A stretch of DNA of 64,000 nucleotides from Posidonia oceanica. Lineage: Eukaryota > Streptophyta > Magnoliopsida > Alismatales > Posidoniaceae. The translations under genes were made by a program, and so were the position numbers. Shown in pieces: positions 43,198-55,700 of the stretch (within the stretch, counting starts at the first letter, position 1; every line of letters starts with the position of its first letter). The notes below the pieces were generated by a model. That model made no database searches. It worked only from the letters and a program-made list of their open reading frames with translations, and was not told the origin of the DNA. Location: assembly GCA_037176725.1 (NCBI GenBank), contig JAZBRS010000057.1, positions 88,991,501-89,055,500 of the forward strand, written 5' to 3'.

Positions 43198-46100
43198 TAG
43201 ACATGTAAAACGGCATAGCCCGCATTTTGGCCAGGCATAGCCCGGCCTACGGAAATCGTGGACCGGGCCGGTCCAGGCCTGGTGTGGGGCTGGGCCCAGC
43301 ACCTGGCCCCGACTGGGCCCGCTAAGTGGGCCCAGTGGCCCACTGGAATACGGGTCGGGCCGACCCGTAAAAAAGGAAAAAAAATAAACGTTGGCAACGA
43401 CTGAATTTTCAGCTGTTGCCAACAGGTGGGGGCAAACGGCTATTTTTTATTTTTTATTTTTTTTCCTTTTCTCTTCTCTTCTCTTTATTTCCTATAAATA
43501 CCCTACCATACCTTCATATTTTTTCACACAACTCACTCTTCTCTCTTATTACAACACTCATAATCCTCCCACTCTCATAATTCTCCCAAGTGGCAAATTC
43601 TCCCACATTCCGGACTCCGATCTCCCGTCTGCTGATCTGCTCAAATTTTCTCTGGCTCTACTACTACTTCTACTCTGCTGATCTTCTGAGCTACAAAATT
43701 TCTCTACTTCTAATCCCTCCAATTTCTCTACTTCTACTCCCTCTATTTTTGGATTTTGGGAATTTTGGGTTAAGGGTTTCATAATCATAATTCATACATT
43801 AGTTATTACATTTGTTTTTCTTTACTGTTAAATTCTCTAGTCATAATTTTCATTTTTTTTTTCATACTTTAGATATTTATAATGGAAAACATAAGAAGCC
43901 ATGATTATATCCCAACCCAGGAGTCAGACCAGCATCAACATCAAGACACCCCTACACAATCCACTAGCACAAAAAACCTAGGAAACAGAGTTCATGGGTT
44001 TGGGAACATGTAACATTAGACCCTTCAGATGAAAATAGATGTTATTGTAATTATTGTGGTATAGGATACACTTGTCCTAGGGGTGGGGGTGTAGGTCACA
44101 TTTCTACGCATTTACAAAAATGTTTAGCTGCACTTAATAAAGAAGAAAACACAGACTTAAAGCAATCTAAATTACATATAGGTTCTAGTGGTTTAGTAAA
44201 TTAAAAATATAATGCAGAAGAAGCAAAAGATCGTACAACAAAATATATAGTACACGATGAACAACCATTTTCATTATCAGAAAATAAAAAATTTGAATCT
44301 TGTGTATAAGATTGTCTTAATCCACAATTTAAAAGTCATTCAAGAAACACTACAAAAAATTTAATTTATAAAACATTTAAAAATGATAAACAAGATATAA
44401 TGAGAATATTTTTTAGTTTATTATGTAGAGTATCATTAACTTGTAATGTTTGGACAGGCTCTAATAATTTTCTATATCTATGTTTAACTGCACATTGGAT
44501 AGACATAGAGTGGACCTTACAAAAAAGATTAATAGCTTTTAGAGTATTTGATCATCCACATACTGGTAAGGCTATTGCTAATATGTTAGAAGAAATTTTT
44601 AAAGAATTTTACTTATATTATAAAATTAATACAATATCTTTTGATAATGCTTCTAATAATAATGTTGCCATAGATTTATTAAAAAGAAATCTAAAACCAA
44701 TATTAAATGGTGAAATCTCTCATCGTAGGTGTTGTTGTCACATAATAAACTTAATTGTACAAGATGGTATAGATTGCATTAGACTTTTTATAGAAAATAT
44801 AAGATCAGCTATTTTATTTATTCAAACATCAGCTAAAAGATATCAAGAATTTAGACATTTATGTTCAGAAAATGGTATAAGACCTAAAAAATTTAAATTA
44901 GATGTTCAACATAAATGGAACTCAACTTATGATATGTTAAGTTCAAGTTTACCTTATAACCACTTAATTACAACATTTTATAATACAAAATCTAATTATA
45001 TGATAAATCATGAAGATTGGCAAAATTCTAAAATAATTCATAATTTTTTAGAACCTTTTTATAATGCTACTAAACAATTATCTAGTCAATATTATCCTAC
45101 TAGTAATCTAGTTTTAATTAATTTATTTAATATTACAAATATTTTTCAGCAATATAGAGAAGTACCATGTTTTGTAAATATTATTCAAGTAATGCAACAT
45201 AAATATAATAGTTATTGGGATGATCCTCCAATGTGGACATGTTTAGCAATAATTATGGATCCTAGGCATAAATTAGTTAATTGTAAGGTACTTATAGATG
45301 ATATTTTTAGTAACATGAATAAAAGTAACTTAATAGAAGAATTTAATAATAAAATTAAGACTACTTTATATACATTATTTGAAAAATATATTAAAATATG
45401 TGGTGAAGGTAGTTCTAGTGCACCTAGATCTAGTATTGTAGGATCACATACTAGTAGTAGCACTGGTAGTTTATTTTGGAATAGATTAAATAAGAAAAAG
45501 GAAAAATATGCAATATCATCAACAAATAATGAATTAGAAAATTAATTAGAATGTGAATTTGCATTTAGTGAATCAAAAATGGATAACTTAGATATATTAA
45601 AATGGTGGTCTAATACCGCAATTAGGTTTCCTATAATTTCTAGAATGGCTAAAGATTTACTAACGATTCCGGTGTCTACTATGGCGTCGGAGTCTGCATT
45701 TTCTGTAGGGAAAAGAGTTTTAAGTGATAGAAGATGTAGATTATCAAAAAAGTTTGTGGAAGCCTCCGTGTGTCTGAAGGACTGGTACGATGCGGTTGAT
45801 CGTCTCTAAGGACTCAACTTAAAAAGTGATACTGAAGACGACGAGACGGCATCAACTTCAACAGGCACGGGAGCCGAAACAGGCTCCACACATGATTAAA
45901 TATTTAAGATGTAATTTTAAGATGTAACGGGCATCAACTTTAAGATGTAATTTTTTAAATATTTATTTAAAAATTGTAAAGATGTAAAATTTTAAATATC
46001 TTATGTAATTTTTAATTTTTTAATGTATATTAGATATCAATATTTAATAAAAAAAATTAAAATTAAAAAAAAAAAAAAGACCTAATGGACCGGCCCGGTC

Positions 46101-46243
46101 CATGGCCCGGCCCGGCTTGGTCCAACCATGGGCGGTGGGCCGTGTCGGGCCAGCCCTATGGTTGATTGGGCCTGGCCCGGCCCGGACCAAGCCCGGCCAG
46201 GCCTAGAAAAAATCGGGTCGGTCCGAGCCAATTTACATGTCTA
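43198..46243 (+). mobile_element. hAT DNA transposon in element C leader
   Basis: Perfect 12-bp terminal inverted repeats TAGACATGTAAA/TTTACATGTCTA bound 3046 bp. The flanking 8-bp target copies are gatacagc (43190-43197) and ggtacaac (46244-46251), differing by two transitions. The ends are strongly G/C-rich with repeated GGCCCGGCC-type motifs, while the core is strongly AT-rich. It encodes a nearly full hAT transposase. Confidence 0.93.
43882..45809 (+). pseudogene. hAT transposase (Ac-like), three stops and one frameshift
   Basis: The ATG at 43882 opens a short N-terminus; a one-base slip in the A-run at 43971-43976 leads to the main frame. There a BED zinc finger is visible (WEHVTLDPSDENRCYCNYCG, then HISTHLQKC). 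The core has VSLTCNVWTGSNNFLYLCLT and TISFDNASNN; the first should be an Asp where Asn stands here. The hATC dimerisation domain is WWSNTAIRFPIISRMAKDLL and STMASESAFSVGKRVLSDRR. Stops: TAA 44202-44204, 44307-44309 and 45543-45545. All else is in one frame for 1.8 kb, so this is a recent casualty or a copy of a mutated source. Confidence 0.92.
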
Positions 46244-46656
46244 GGTACAACCCATGCTTCGGCAGGGTCAAGACCACTAGCGCACCACCCATTCACCGCC
46301 TGAGCTTTGGTCAGGATTTAGAACCGGGACCTACTTTTTCTGACCTGGAGTCAATAAACCCATTACCCATGAGCGAGTCCGAGTAGGCCTCCTATTCAGG
46401 ACATGCATAGTGAGAGAGCGCATAATAGGGCATTCATTTTGCACATGTGCCATTCATACCACCCCTAATAACTTGTTTTGCTTCCATCTTCTGATGCCTT
46501 TGTTGTTTTGTAGGTAGATGCAAGCTCCTCAGCTAGGATCTCAAGCGTCCCTCCTCTCTGTCTCTGAGCTATCTGTCGCCTCCGACAATAGCTCACCTTA
46601 GGTCTCGTGTCCCTGCTTTCAGCCGCAGACCTGTTCACACTTGCTCGCTGTCTGTT

Positions 46657-49156
46657 ATGGCCCAGCATACCGGCTAGCCCTCTTCCTCTTTGGCGTCAGA
46701 GGAGATACCGACTTCGGTCTCTCCTTCCCTTGCTTTGACATCCTTCGTCTCCTCACCTCTTCTGGTGCAGGAAACTTCTCAGTCCCTCGATCTGGAATAA
46801 GGGCAGACCCCAGTCAATCTAGAGCTTGTCACTAAGTCAACTGCGGTGACCGCCACTTGGGCTCCAGTAGCATTGCCTTCTGTCCCATCCCAGGGCCTTC
46901 CCATTTCGGGAATTCAACCTTCTGCGGCTACCTTTTGTGTAGGATCTACTCCTATTGCTTCCTTGGTTTCCGTGCCCCCTTTGGTAGACACTCCTTTGCG
47001 TCCCGGCTCGTCGGTCAATGATTTCACTGCCTCGCAAGTACAGCGTTTGTTGGCTAAGGCCGATAGGCTGCGAAGCATGGCCCTTGCACTCGATCCGACT
47101 GCGGCCCACTCTTCCCGACCGACCCCTGAGGTTCCGATGCAGCCCACTATAACTCTACAGGCTCACCACACTACATTTTCGCCCTGGTCATCACCCCAGC
47201 TCCTTACAGCTTCAGCGATGCAAGTGCCTTATCTGCCTCCTGCTCTTACACAACACTATCCACAACATGCTACTCCATCATTTGATGGCCAGTCTTTTGA
47301 ATTGGCAGGAGCACAGCACCCATATAACCCGTTGCCCAGCACTGTGCCAGTGCAACAGTTGCTGCCCCCACGCACTGCACCTTACAGCACAGCATGCCTT
47401 TTACTCATCTCCTTTGCATCAGAATATTCAGGCTCCTGCATACATATCACCGCACTTTACACCCCCGCACAGGTATGCTGGCCCTCACGCTACGACACTA
47501 GTTGGCGTGATGGTGGATCCGGAGGAACGCTTTCGCGCGACCCACACAACATACACTGTCCCTGCCTCTGCTGCGCAACCATTGCCAGCAGCAACTTCAG
47601 ATGCCTATCTCGCCAGGTTGGATAATCTAGAAAGAGCACTTCATCAAGTGCAAGGCACGGACCACCAGTCCTACCGATTCCGGAACCTCTGTCTCTTTCC
47701 AGAGGCGACACTCCTAGCGAAATTCCGCATCCCGGAGTTCGAAAATTACAACGGTAGAGGCTGCCCTATCTCACATTTGAAGGCATACTACGGAGACCTT
47801 CCTCAGCTTCAGGTTGACGACAGGTTCCTGATCCACCTGTTCCAGAAGAGTTTGACCGGCCCTGCGCTCAAGTGGTTCACTTCCCTTAACATGGCCAGGA
47901 TTCAGACTTGGAAGGACCTTTCCCAGGCTTTCCTTGATCAGTATTCTTTCAACCTCGACTTGATCCCCAAGCGAGAGGATCTTATCGCCATTCAGCAGAG
48001 GCCCCATGAGCCATTCCAGGAGTACGTCGATCGTTGGCGTTCCGTAGCTGCCCAAGTCAGAGATAGACCCTCCGTTGAGGAATCTATCGACATGATCATT
48101 AAGAGGGCACAGCCAGCGATTGGAGCATTGCTATCCATCCAACCAATCACTAGTCTTGCATCGCTGATTAGATTTGGCACCCGCGTGGAAAGCACACTAC
48201 GAAGTGGGCATTTCCCCGCACTCGCTGCAATAGCTGGGCCGATCAACAACACCTCCAGCAACAATCACCGTGGCGGCACCCGCAACAAAGACTCCGCTCC
48301 CGGCAACTCCGAACAGCATGCCGTCGCATATGTCGAGCCTCCCGCAGAGCCTACCATTGCAGCGAGTCAGTCAGACTCTTTTCTGCTAGAGTACACACAT
48401 AGTTTTGCACACACTGCCACCGTCGAGCCCGTACATCACGTCGCACCCGCTCAACAAAAGCTCCAACCAGGACAGAGACGACTTCGTCGAGCCAAGAATG
48501 CTTACACCCCTCTGGTCGAACCACTAAGTGTCATCTTCCCCCAGGTTGAGTCACACCTGAGACTCCCGGTTGTCCGTCCATCACCGAATCCCCCTCTGCA
48601 GTGGCATAACATGGATCAATTCTACAGTTTCCATCGGGCCACCGGGCATTCGACGGATAACTGCTTCACTTTACGGGATGTCATTCAGGGCCTGATCGAC
48701 CGCAAGGTTATCAGCGTTGTCGCGCAGGAGGCAGCACATACACCGACACCTGCACATGCACTTGCACCAGTACTTGCACAACTTAGTGTAGTCGGCCCTT
48801 CCTCTTCCAAGCTTGCAGGCTACGAAGACGTCGGAACCTCGGGGGTCTTCTCCCTCACTCCAATCTTCTCTGAGTCCAGTTCCGCCCCGATGGATCCTTC
48901 TGATCTCATTGGCGCAATCTCCTCTGCTCACCTTTCCCAATTCGCCCGGGGGACACTCGGAGACGCAACGGAAGCATCACCAACAAGTCTAATCGTAGCT
49001 CCATCCAGGTCTGTATCTCCTTCAACCCTAGCAGCTCCAGTGCTCCCCACACTGCCCTCAACAGCTCTAGCAGCCCCAGTGCTCCCCACACTGCCGACAG
49101 CAGACTCCACCGATAGCACCAGCAGCAGAGGAGTGGACCCAGCACCTCCATCCTGA
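46657..49156 (+). pseudogene. Element C gag
   Basis: Starts MAQHTG with TAG at 46675-46677 (Gln position) and a TAA near 46798. A frameshift at about 47330-47400 leads to an open frame to 49156. The capsid core reads FRIPEFENYNGRGCPISHLK, LIHLFQKSLTGPALKWFTSL and EPFQEYVDRWRSVAAQVRD. A zinc-knuckle-like remnant is FYSFHRATGHSTDNC. The C-terminal 150 codons are Ser/Pro/Ala-rich with a VLPTLPS repeat. Gag ends without any protease, RT or integrase downstream. From 47400 to the stop it is the longest undamaged frame in the window, which suggests the coding part was kept under selection until recently. Confidence 0.9.
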
Positions 49157-52100
49157 GGTTGCTGACAGGTATGTCCCTCTTACCTTCTCCTTTATTTCTT
49201 GCTTTGTCTTTTCGCTTCTTTTCGTTTTGTTTTGCGTTTTCTTGCCATGTCAGAAAACCCATAAAAAATACAAAACACATGAAAAACCCAAAAACATGCA
49301 TTTTCATTTTCTGTGTGTACATTCCATTTTCCTGCATCCTGGAAAACCAAAAATCAACAAAAAAATCAAAAATACTAAAAACAAACAAAAAGCATGTTTC
49401 TCCTTTCCTTCTTGTTTTTGATTTTATGTTTCCATAAAACAAAAACCCATAAAAAGTACAAAATCAATGAAAAATTCAAAAACATGCATTCTTTCCCTCG
49501 CATGCACATATCCCTTCCTGCATGTACATGTCATTTCCTACATCCTGTAAAAGACAAAAACATCAAAAAAATCAAGAAACAATGAAAAAACATGCTTTTC
49601 TTTTCGCTGGTATTCCCTTTTTTATGTTTTCTTAAAACGAAAAAGTCATAAAAAATACAAAACATATGAAAAAATCCAAAAACATGCTTGTTCCCTTCCT
49701 AAAATACAAAAAACCCAGAAAAATTTTTATAATCAGAAAACCTGGCTTTGGACAAACAAGCAGCGCCGAGAGGATGTTAAGCATCGACAATCCCAGGTAG
49801 GTCTCACCCGAGCAGTGCCATTTCTTGCATGTGGCTACAGAGTGAGACTTAAAGCAGAATAGAGAATCTCGCTGAGTGTGAAACTCCAAGAGCGAGATAT
49901 ATCCAATCAAGAGAGTCCACCAGACATGGAGAGGACCAAAGTAGAGCAAAGTATAGCCAGAGGTTGCCTGTACACCTTACAGAGGCTGAACGTGTGCGCC
50001 GACCAGTCGAACTCTTAACGCCTCATTAGGGACCGCTACCCCAAGAGGGCAAAGACGTGCATATCCAAAAGAATAGAGAGCATGTGAGCAAAAAAGTATG
50101 ATAACAAGATATGCATGCTGGGGAGAAAAGAAAAATGAAGAAAGAAGTCGAAGAAAGAAGGCGCCCATGAGAGGAGTGACTCGGACAAGCATCGAAGCCC
50201 CCTCAACTTTCAACTACAAGCACCACATTGCCAAATGCACGAGAAGCATCATCAGGAGGACCTGGGCCCACCCTCCGAGCGCAGCAGCACGCTCCAACCC
50301 CTTGTGCAAACAACTCTACCTCCCTGGCAGGCTAGATGCAACTCCAGTCACTCATGAGAGAAAAAGAAATATCATTCCGAGAGCGTTAAAAGCGGTAGTC
50401 GGTCCCTGAGGATTTAAGACGGAGGCTGTGAAGCTACATCCAATGCCTCTGCCACCCACATGCAGCCAAAGGCTATGTTTTGCAAAGCTAAGGTCTCATC
50501 CCGAACCAAGAGTGAGAATGAGAGCCACCAACCACAACTCGGCATGGCGTTGCTCGAGGATCGAGTCCCCTAAGTCAGAAAGTGCAGAAGCATCCTCTCG
50601 GCATCAGCTGCTTTGAATCCTAAGCAACCAAAAACACATGCATAATAATCTACCTTCCCTTCCCCCTATTTTTGAAAATCGGAGTCAAGGACGAGCACTT
50701 TTTGCCTGACCTCGCTCAGAGGCTCCGTGCTTTTTAAAAGTTTTGGCCCCCCACTGCGTTGGGAGGTCTGTGATGACCGGCATGTCCCTCGCTTATCACT
50801 CAGTGACGCTACGAAGCATGCCCACTATGAGGCCATTGCACACCCAGCACGACAGGTCCCCCATTTTTCTTCTTGTATCCCTCGCACTTTCCTTGCATTT
50901 GCATCGCAACAACCCACTGCATTCCCCACCGGTATTGCACATTGCACGGTGAGCCCTTACATCCATCTCATTACACCGGGCTGGCAGCCTTAACTGCTCG
51001 GTTGACGCCCGTCAAAATGTCTTTATCGGGCTGATAGCCCTAACTATCCGCGATGAGTCTGCTAACTTATCACCGGGCTGGCAGTCCTAACTGCTCGATT
51101 GACACCCGTTAAAATGTCACCACGGGCTGATAGCCCTAACTATCCGGCTATGAGTCCGTTAACTTATCACCGGGCTGGTATCCCTAACTACTCGGCTGGC
51201 AAACGCGTTAGTTTTGTCTCCACTTTGCATTTCGATGCCAAGGGTGCTTCGATTGTCCCCTGGTATCTTTCATCGATACCAGGGGCATCTTTATTTGGCT
51301 GTCCTCTGGTATCACATTTCCATTTGCATTGGGCTGACATCCCTAACTGTTATGGGAACGTCTACGGACCTCGGCCACACCTTCAGGTACGGTATTCCCT
51401 TTGCATTTGTGGTTACAAGTCATCCCACTTGTGATTACCTCTCCTGCCTGACAGACTCGCTGGCCTGTCACCACTTTCGATGCCAAGGGCACTTCGGTTG
51501 TCCCTTGATATCATTCCTGATACTAGGGGCATCTCCTTTTGCTGTCCTTTGGTATCGCCTCACCCTCATCGGGCTGACAATCCCCAACTGTCACGGGACG
51601 GTCTACAGCCCTCTGCCGCATCTTCCGATTCGGTACCCCACCACTCTCCACCCTCATCAGGATTGATAGCCTTAACTATCCGGCGGTGAGTCCGTTAACT
51701 CTTCGCGGGCTGATACCCCTAACTATCCGGTGATGAGTCCGTCAACTCCTCATAGGGCTAATAACCCCTAACTATCCGACGATAGGTCCGTTAACTTATC
51801 ACCTTTCGTCATAGTGTAATAGCATTCTGTTGCATAGCATTAGCATCTCATTACATGACATCATGTAGCTTCTTTGTATCCCCCATAGTGTCAGTCCTAG
51901 TGTTGCATTTCATCATCACACGGACATCGCGCACCCAGGATCTGAACCCCTGGTTCGCATATTGCCCAAGGTAGCATCCTCCGCAGCTCTGTGAAGCTTG
52001 CCTGCTTTGGATGATACTTGCAGTAGTGCGCGGCCAGGATCGTTTTCTCGGTTTCGCGTGCCCAGCGCCACACTGTGTATACACTGCATTTCACTGCATA

Positions 52101-52730
52101 ACATCCCATAACATTGCATTCTTATTGCGCTGCTACTCCTCTGTAGTCACCACACCAACTCCCACATTCAGCTTTTCCGGACATGGCATACTTAGGAAAT
52201 CGAACCCCTAGTTCACGCATTGCTTAAAGTGGTATCTTTAGCATTTCGCGGCTTCCTTACAGCCAGCCAGCTTGAGATAACACCCGCGGTAGTGCACAGC
52301 CCAGGATCACTTCCTTGGCATTACATGCTCGCCATTGCATGCACATCCACAGCATCTTTACTTTCAGCATTTTACTTTCTGCAGCAGCACTGCACTAGAG
52401 CCATACACCGCTCAGCGCACCCGTCATCGAGTCTACCTGCATTGCCCAGCGACAGCATTGCATTGCATTTTTCCGCCAAACCACGTGCACGCATCACCCG
52501 CTTTTCCCCTAGTGGAGTACAGTGCAATGAGCACTAGTGTAAGCATCGCATTAGCATAAGCATCACATCAGCATCTACATTACGGCAACGAGTCATGATT
52601 TTCGATGCATCTGCCGAATAAGTAACTCACGCCAATAGTAACATCTGGCTCTCACCGGCATCAGGTGGGGTGTCATGTCAACCCTGAGCAGCGGCCTTGG
52701 TTCCCTCGACCTCGCTCAGGGAGGAACATC
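49157..52730 (+). other. Element C 3' noncoding region with two repeat arrays and PPT
   Basis: No ORF has family features. 49240-49720 holds three or four units of about 120-170 bp around CATAAAAAATACAAAACAC and CCAAAAACATGCATT. 50975-51810 holds a degenerate array of CGGGCTGATAGCCCTAACTA and GATGAGTCCGTTAACTTATC units, with short inverted pairs GGGCT/AGCCC. 51890-52560 has two loosely related blocks around CCCAGGATC and GCATTGC motifs. A polypurine tract GGGAGGAACATC ends at 52730. pol has been replaced by, or decayed into, this DNA. Confidence 0.8.
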
Positions 52731-55700
52731 TGTAGACACCCCACTTTTGACTCCTGTTTAATGGCTCTCTCTCTAGTAGGATATGACCTAGAAAACCTAC
52801 ACAAACCCTAGGTTAAACCTCACATTTAAAACCAAGATCAAACTCTCCCACAAAACCCTAGAAAACCCTAGGAACCCAAAACCCTAAACTCTCCCATAAA
52901 ACCCTAGAAAACTCTAGGAATCCCACCTAAACCCAAAACCCTAAACTCTCCCATAAAACCCTAGAATTTAAGCCTAAGCCCATTTCATCATCTTTTTCTC
53001 TTTTTCTCCATCTTCTTTCTTTTTCTCTTTCTTGCTATCTTTCTTTCATTTCTTCTTTTTTCTTTTCTACACTCCAACAACACCCTCCTCCACACCTTTT
53101 TTCTCTTTTATTTTGTTTTATTTTATTTACTTTTATTTTATTTTTCTACTTTTTTCTCTTCCTCCTCACCTTTTTTCTTTTTTATTTTATTTTATTTTCT
53201 TTTCTTTTCTTTTTCTACTTCTTTCTCTTCTTCCTCACCTTTCTCCCCCTCCTCTCTTTTTCTTTCTTTTCATTTCTTTCTTATTTCTCCACGTGCAGCC
53301 CACACTCCCTCCTTCCTCTCTTCTTTTTTTTTTCTTTTTTTTCCTTCTCTTCTTTTCTTCTTGTTTTTCCTCACACCCACGATTTTCCCTCCTTCCCATG
53401 ACTCCTTCTCTTCTCCTTCTTCCTCCAACTGCCATGACCCCCCCACGAAGGGGAACCTCCTTCACCACTTCACGATTGCCAAAAAAAACTGGAACCATCA
53501 CACACATTCATGACACCATTTTTTGCAAACTGAACAACACACAAACCTCTGCTCCTTTTTCCTCCAGCAACTGCAACTTCTCCCTACTCACTACAACCTC
53601 TACACACAGACATCACATGCAAGAAGGAGGGCTCACGGAGAGGAGAAAAAACAGAAAACCTTCACAGGAGAACCCACCTCTCTTTTTTTTCACAACAGAG
53701 ACGCAACCCACCTTCCTCACTCTCTTCTCCTTCCTCACGACACACAGGAGCGACCCAAGAGGAGAAGAAACCCAACAGCAAAGCCCAAAAAAGAAGAAGA
53801 AAAGAATAACCTAGGAGAGAGAACCCAACTGCACCCACTCCTCCACTGCACCACTTCCTTCCCTCCTTCTTCCTCTTCCCTTCTGGAACCTCCACCCTCC
53901 ACGGAGCCACCGTGAGAGCCCAAGAGCAACAGAGAGGAGGAGAGTTACAGGTAGAAAGAGAGAGAGAGAGAGACCCATTTTGAGAGAGGAGAGAATTGAG
54001 CATGAAAAGGGAGGGCTGATACGTCCCAGAGCTTCGCCGGACCTCCACGAACTCAACCCAACGCCTCCTACGCGCCGCCGTTGCCTCCAGACGCCTCACC
54101 ACCTTGCAGCACCACCACCGAACCCACCTGAGGTCGGTGGCCCGTTCCAAGCACCCACACCGGTAACCGACTCCTCCCCTAGCTCTGCCTTACTCCCCTC
54201 TTGCTTCTCAGCTCTCCTCTGGCGCGTTTCGTGCCCTGTGCACCATTTCTCACCTCGCCGGACTTCTTCGTCTCCCCGGCAATGGCCGCCGTCTGCAGAT
54301 CAGCTCCGCCGCTCCAGACCGTCCTCCACTCCATCGGACAGCACTTGGACCTTCGCCGGACGTCGCCTGACCTCCCCAAGCGCCGCCTGTGCCCCGCCGC
54401 CGCCTGCATCGCCGCTGCAACGTCGGATTCATCGCCGCCGCCGGTCATTCACTGTAGCTAGGGTTTATAAGGTTTTTAATTTTAATTTCGTTAGACATTG
54501 AAATAAAATCCTTCAAGTTCTTTTCTTTTCATTTCAGTCCAGGTTTTGATTGAAAATCATTTAATTTTGTTTTAAAACTTTACTGCATTGCAAGTAAGTC
54601 CAGTATTTAAGTTTTATTGCATATCAGTCCTTCATGCATTCATTTAAATCATTTAATTTCGTTTTAAATCATACTGCATTGCATTTTAGTCCTGTAATTT
54701 AATTTATTTGCACTTAGGTCCAATTTCAATCATTCATTCATTTAATTTTTGTCTAAAATCATATTGCATTACAGAAAAGCCCAGAAACTTATTTTAATTG
54801 CATTTCAGTCCTGTTTGCTTTAAACCTTTCATTTAAATCACATTTTTTATCTTATTGCATTGCATTTAAATCCAGTAAGTTGTTTTAATTACATTTCAGT
54901 CCTAAATGCATTCATCTATTCATTTAATTTTTGTTTTAAATCATATTGCATTACAGAAAAGCCCAAAAGCTTATCTTAATTGCATTTCAGTCCTGTTTGC
55001 TTTAAACCATTCATTTAAATCACATTTTTATCTTATTGCATTGCATTTAAATTTAGTAAGTTGTTTAAATTGCATTTTAGTCCTCTGAGCATACATCCAT
55101 TCATTTAAATGTATTTTTTAAACCATATTGCATTGCATTTTAGTCCAGCACTTTAGTTTATTTACACTTAAGTCCTGTATCAGTTTCAGTAGTTATTTAA
55201 CTGCATTTTTCAAACCATATTGCATTGCATTTTAGTCTAGAACTGTAGTTTAATTGCATTTAAGTCCTGCATGCCTACAGAAGTCATTTAATTGCATGTT
55301 TTAAACTATATTACATTGCCGAAAAGTCCTGTGATCATGTTTATTTGCAGTTAAGTCCATAATGCATCAAAACATCATTTAAGTCGCATTTTTAACCATA
55401 TTGCATTGTAATAATGTTCTACAGTTTTCAAAATTGCATTTTAGTCCTTATTATAAGCTGTTGCTTGTTTGCATGCCTGTTTAACTTTGCATTAATGTCC
55501 AACAGTTTTCAAAATTGCATATAGGTCCTTATGTTCGCTTTCTTCATGTTTGCATCCTGCTTTGCATTTAAAACCCAACAGTTAGGTCTAATTGCATGTT
55601 AGTCCTAAAATTCAATTGTGGTGTGCTTGCATGTTTCTTTTGCTTTGCATTTAGGTCGAACATGTTTTCAAAATTGCATATAGGTCCATTTCTTGCATGA

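Larger units (their letters stand above)
42477..46656 (+). other. Element C leader (interrupted by a hAT element)
   Basis: Outside the hAT insertion (42477-43197 and 46244-46656) the leader has no supportable ORF. The first part is rich in repeats of TTGCTTGCCTTATGCCCTTT and CATGCCATGCA-like motifs. Confidence 0.7.

Noticed and set aside
50975..51810. TGATGAGTCCGT strings resembling the start of a hammerhead ribozyme core
   Set aside because: The matching GAAAC part and the closing stems are missing in every unit; the array is better described as a degenerate tandem repeat.
53032..53814. Long Phe/Leu/Ser-rich ORF (260 codons) and partners on both strands in the element C LTRs
   Set aside because: It lies in a pyrimidine-rich LTR tract, has no domain features, and the corresponding frame is not kept in the other LTR.
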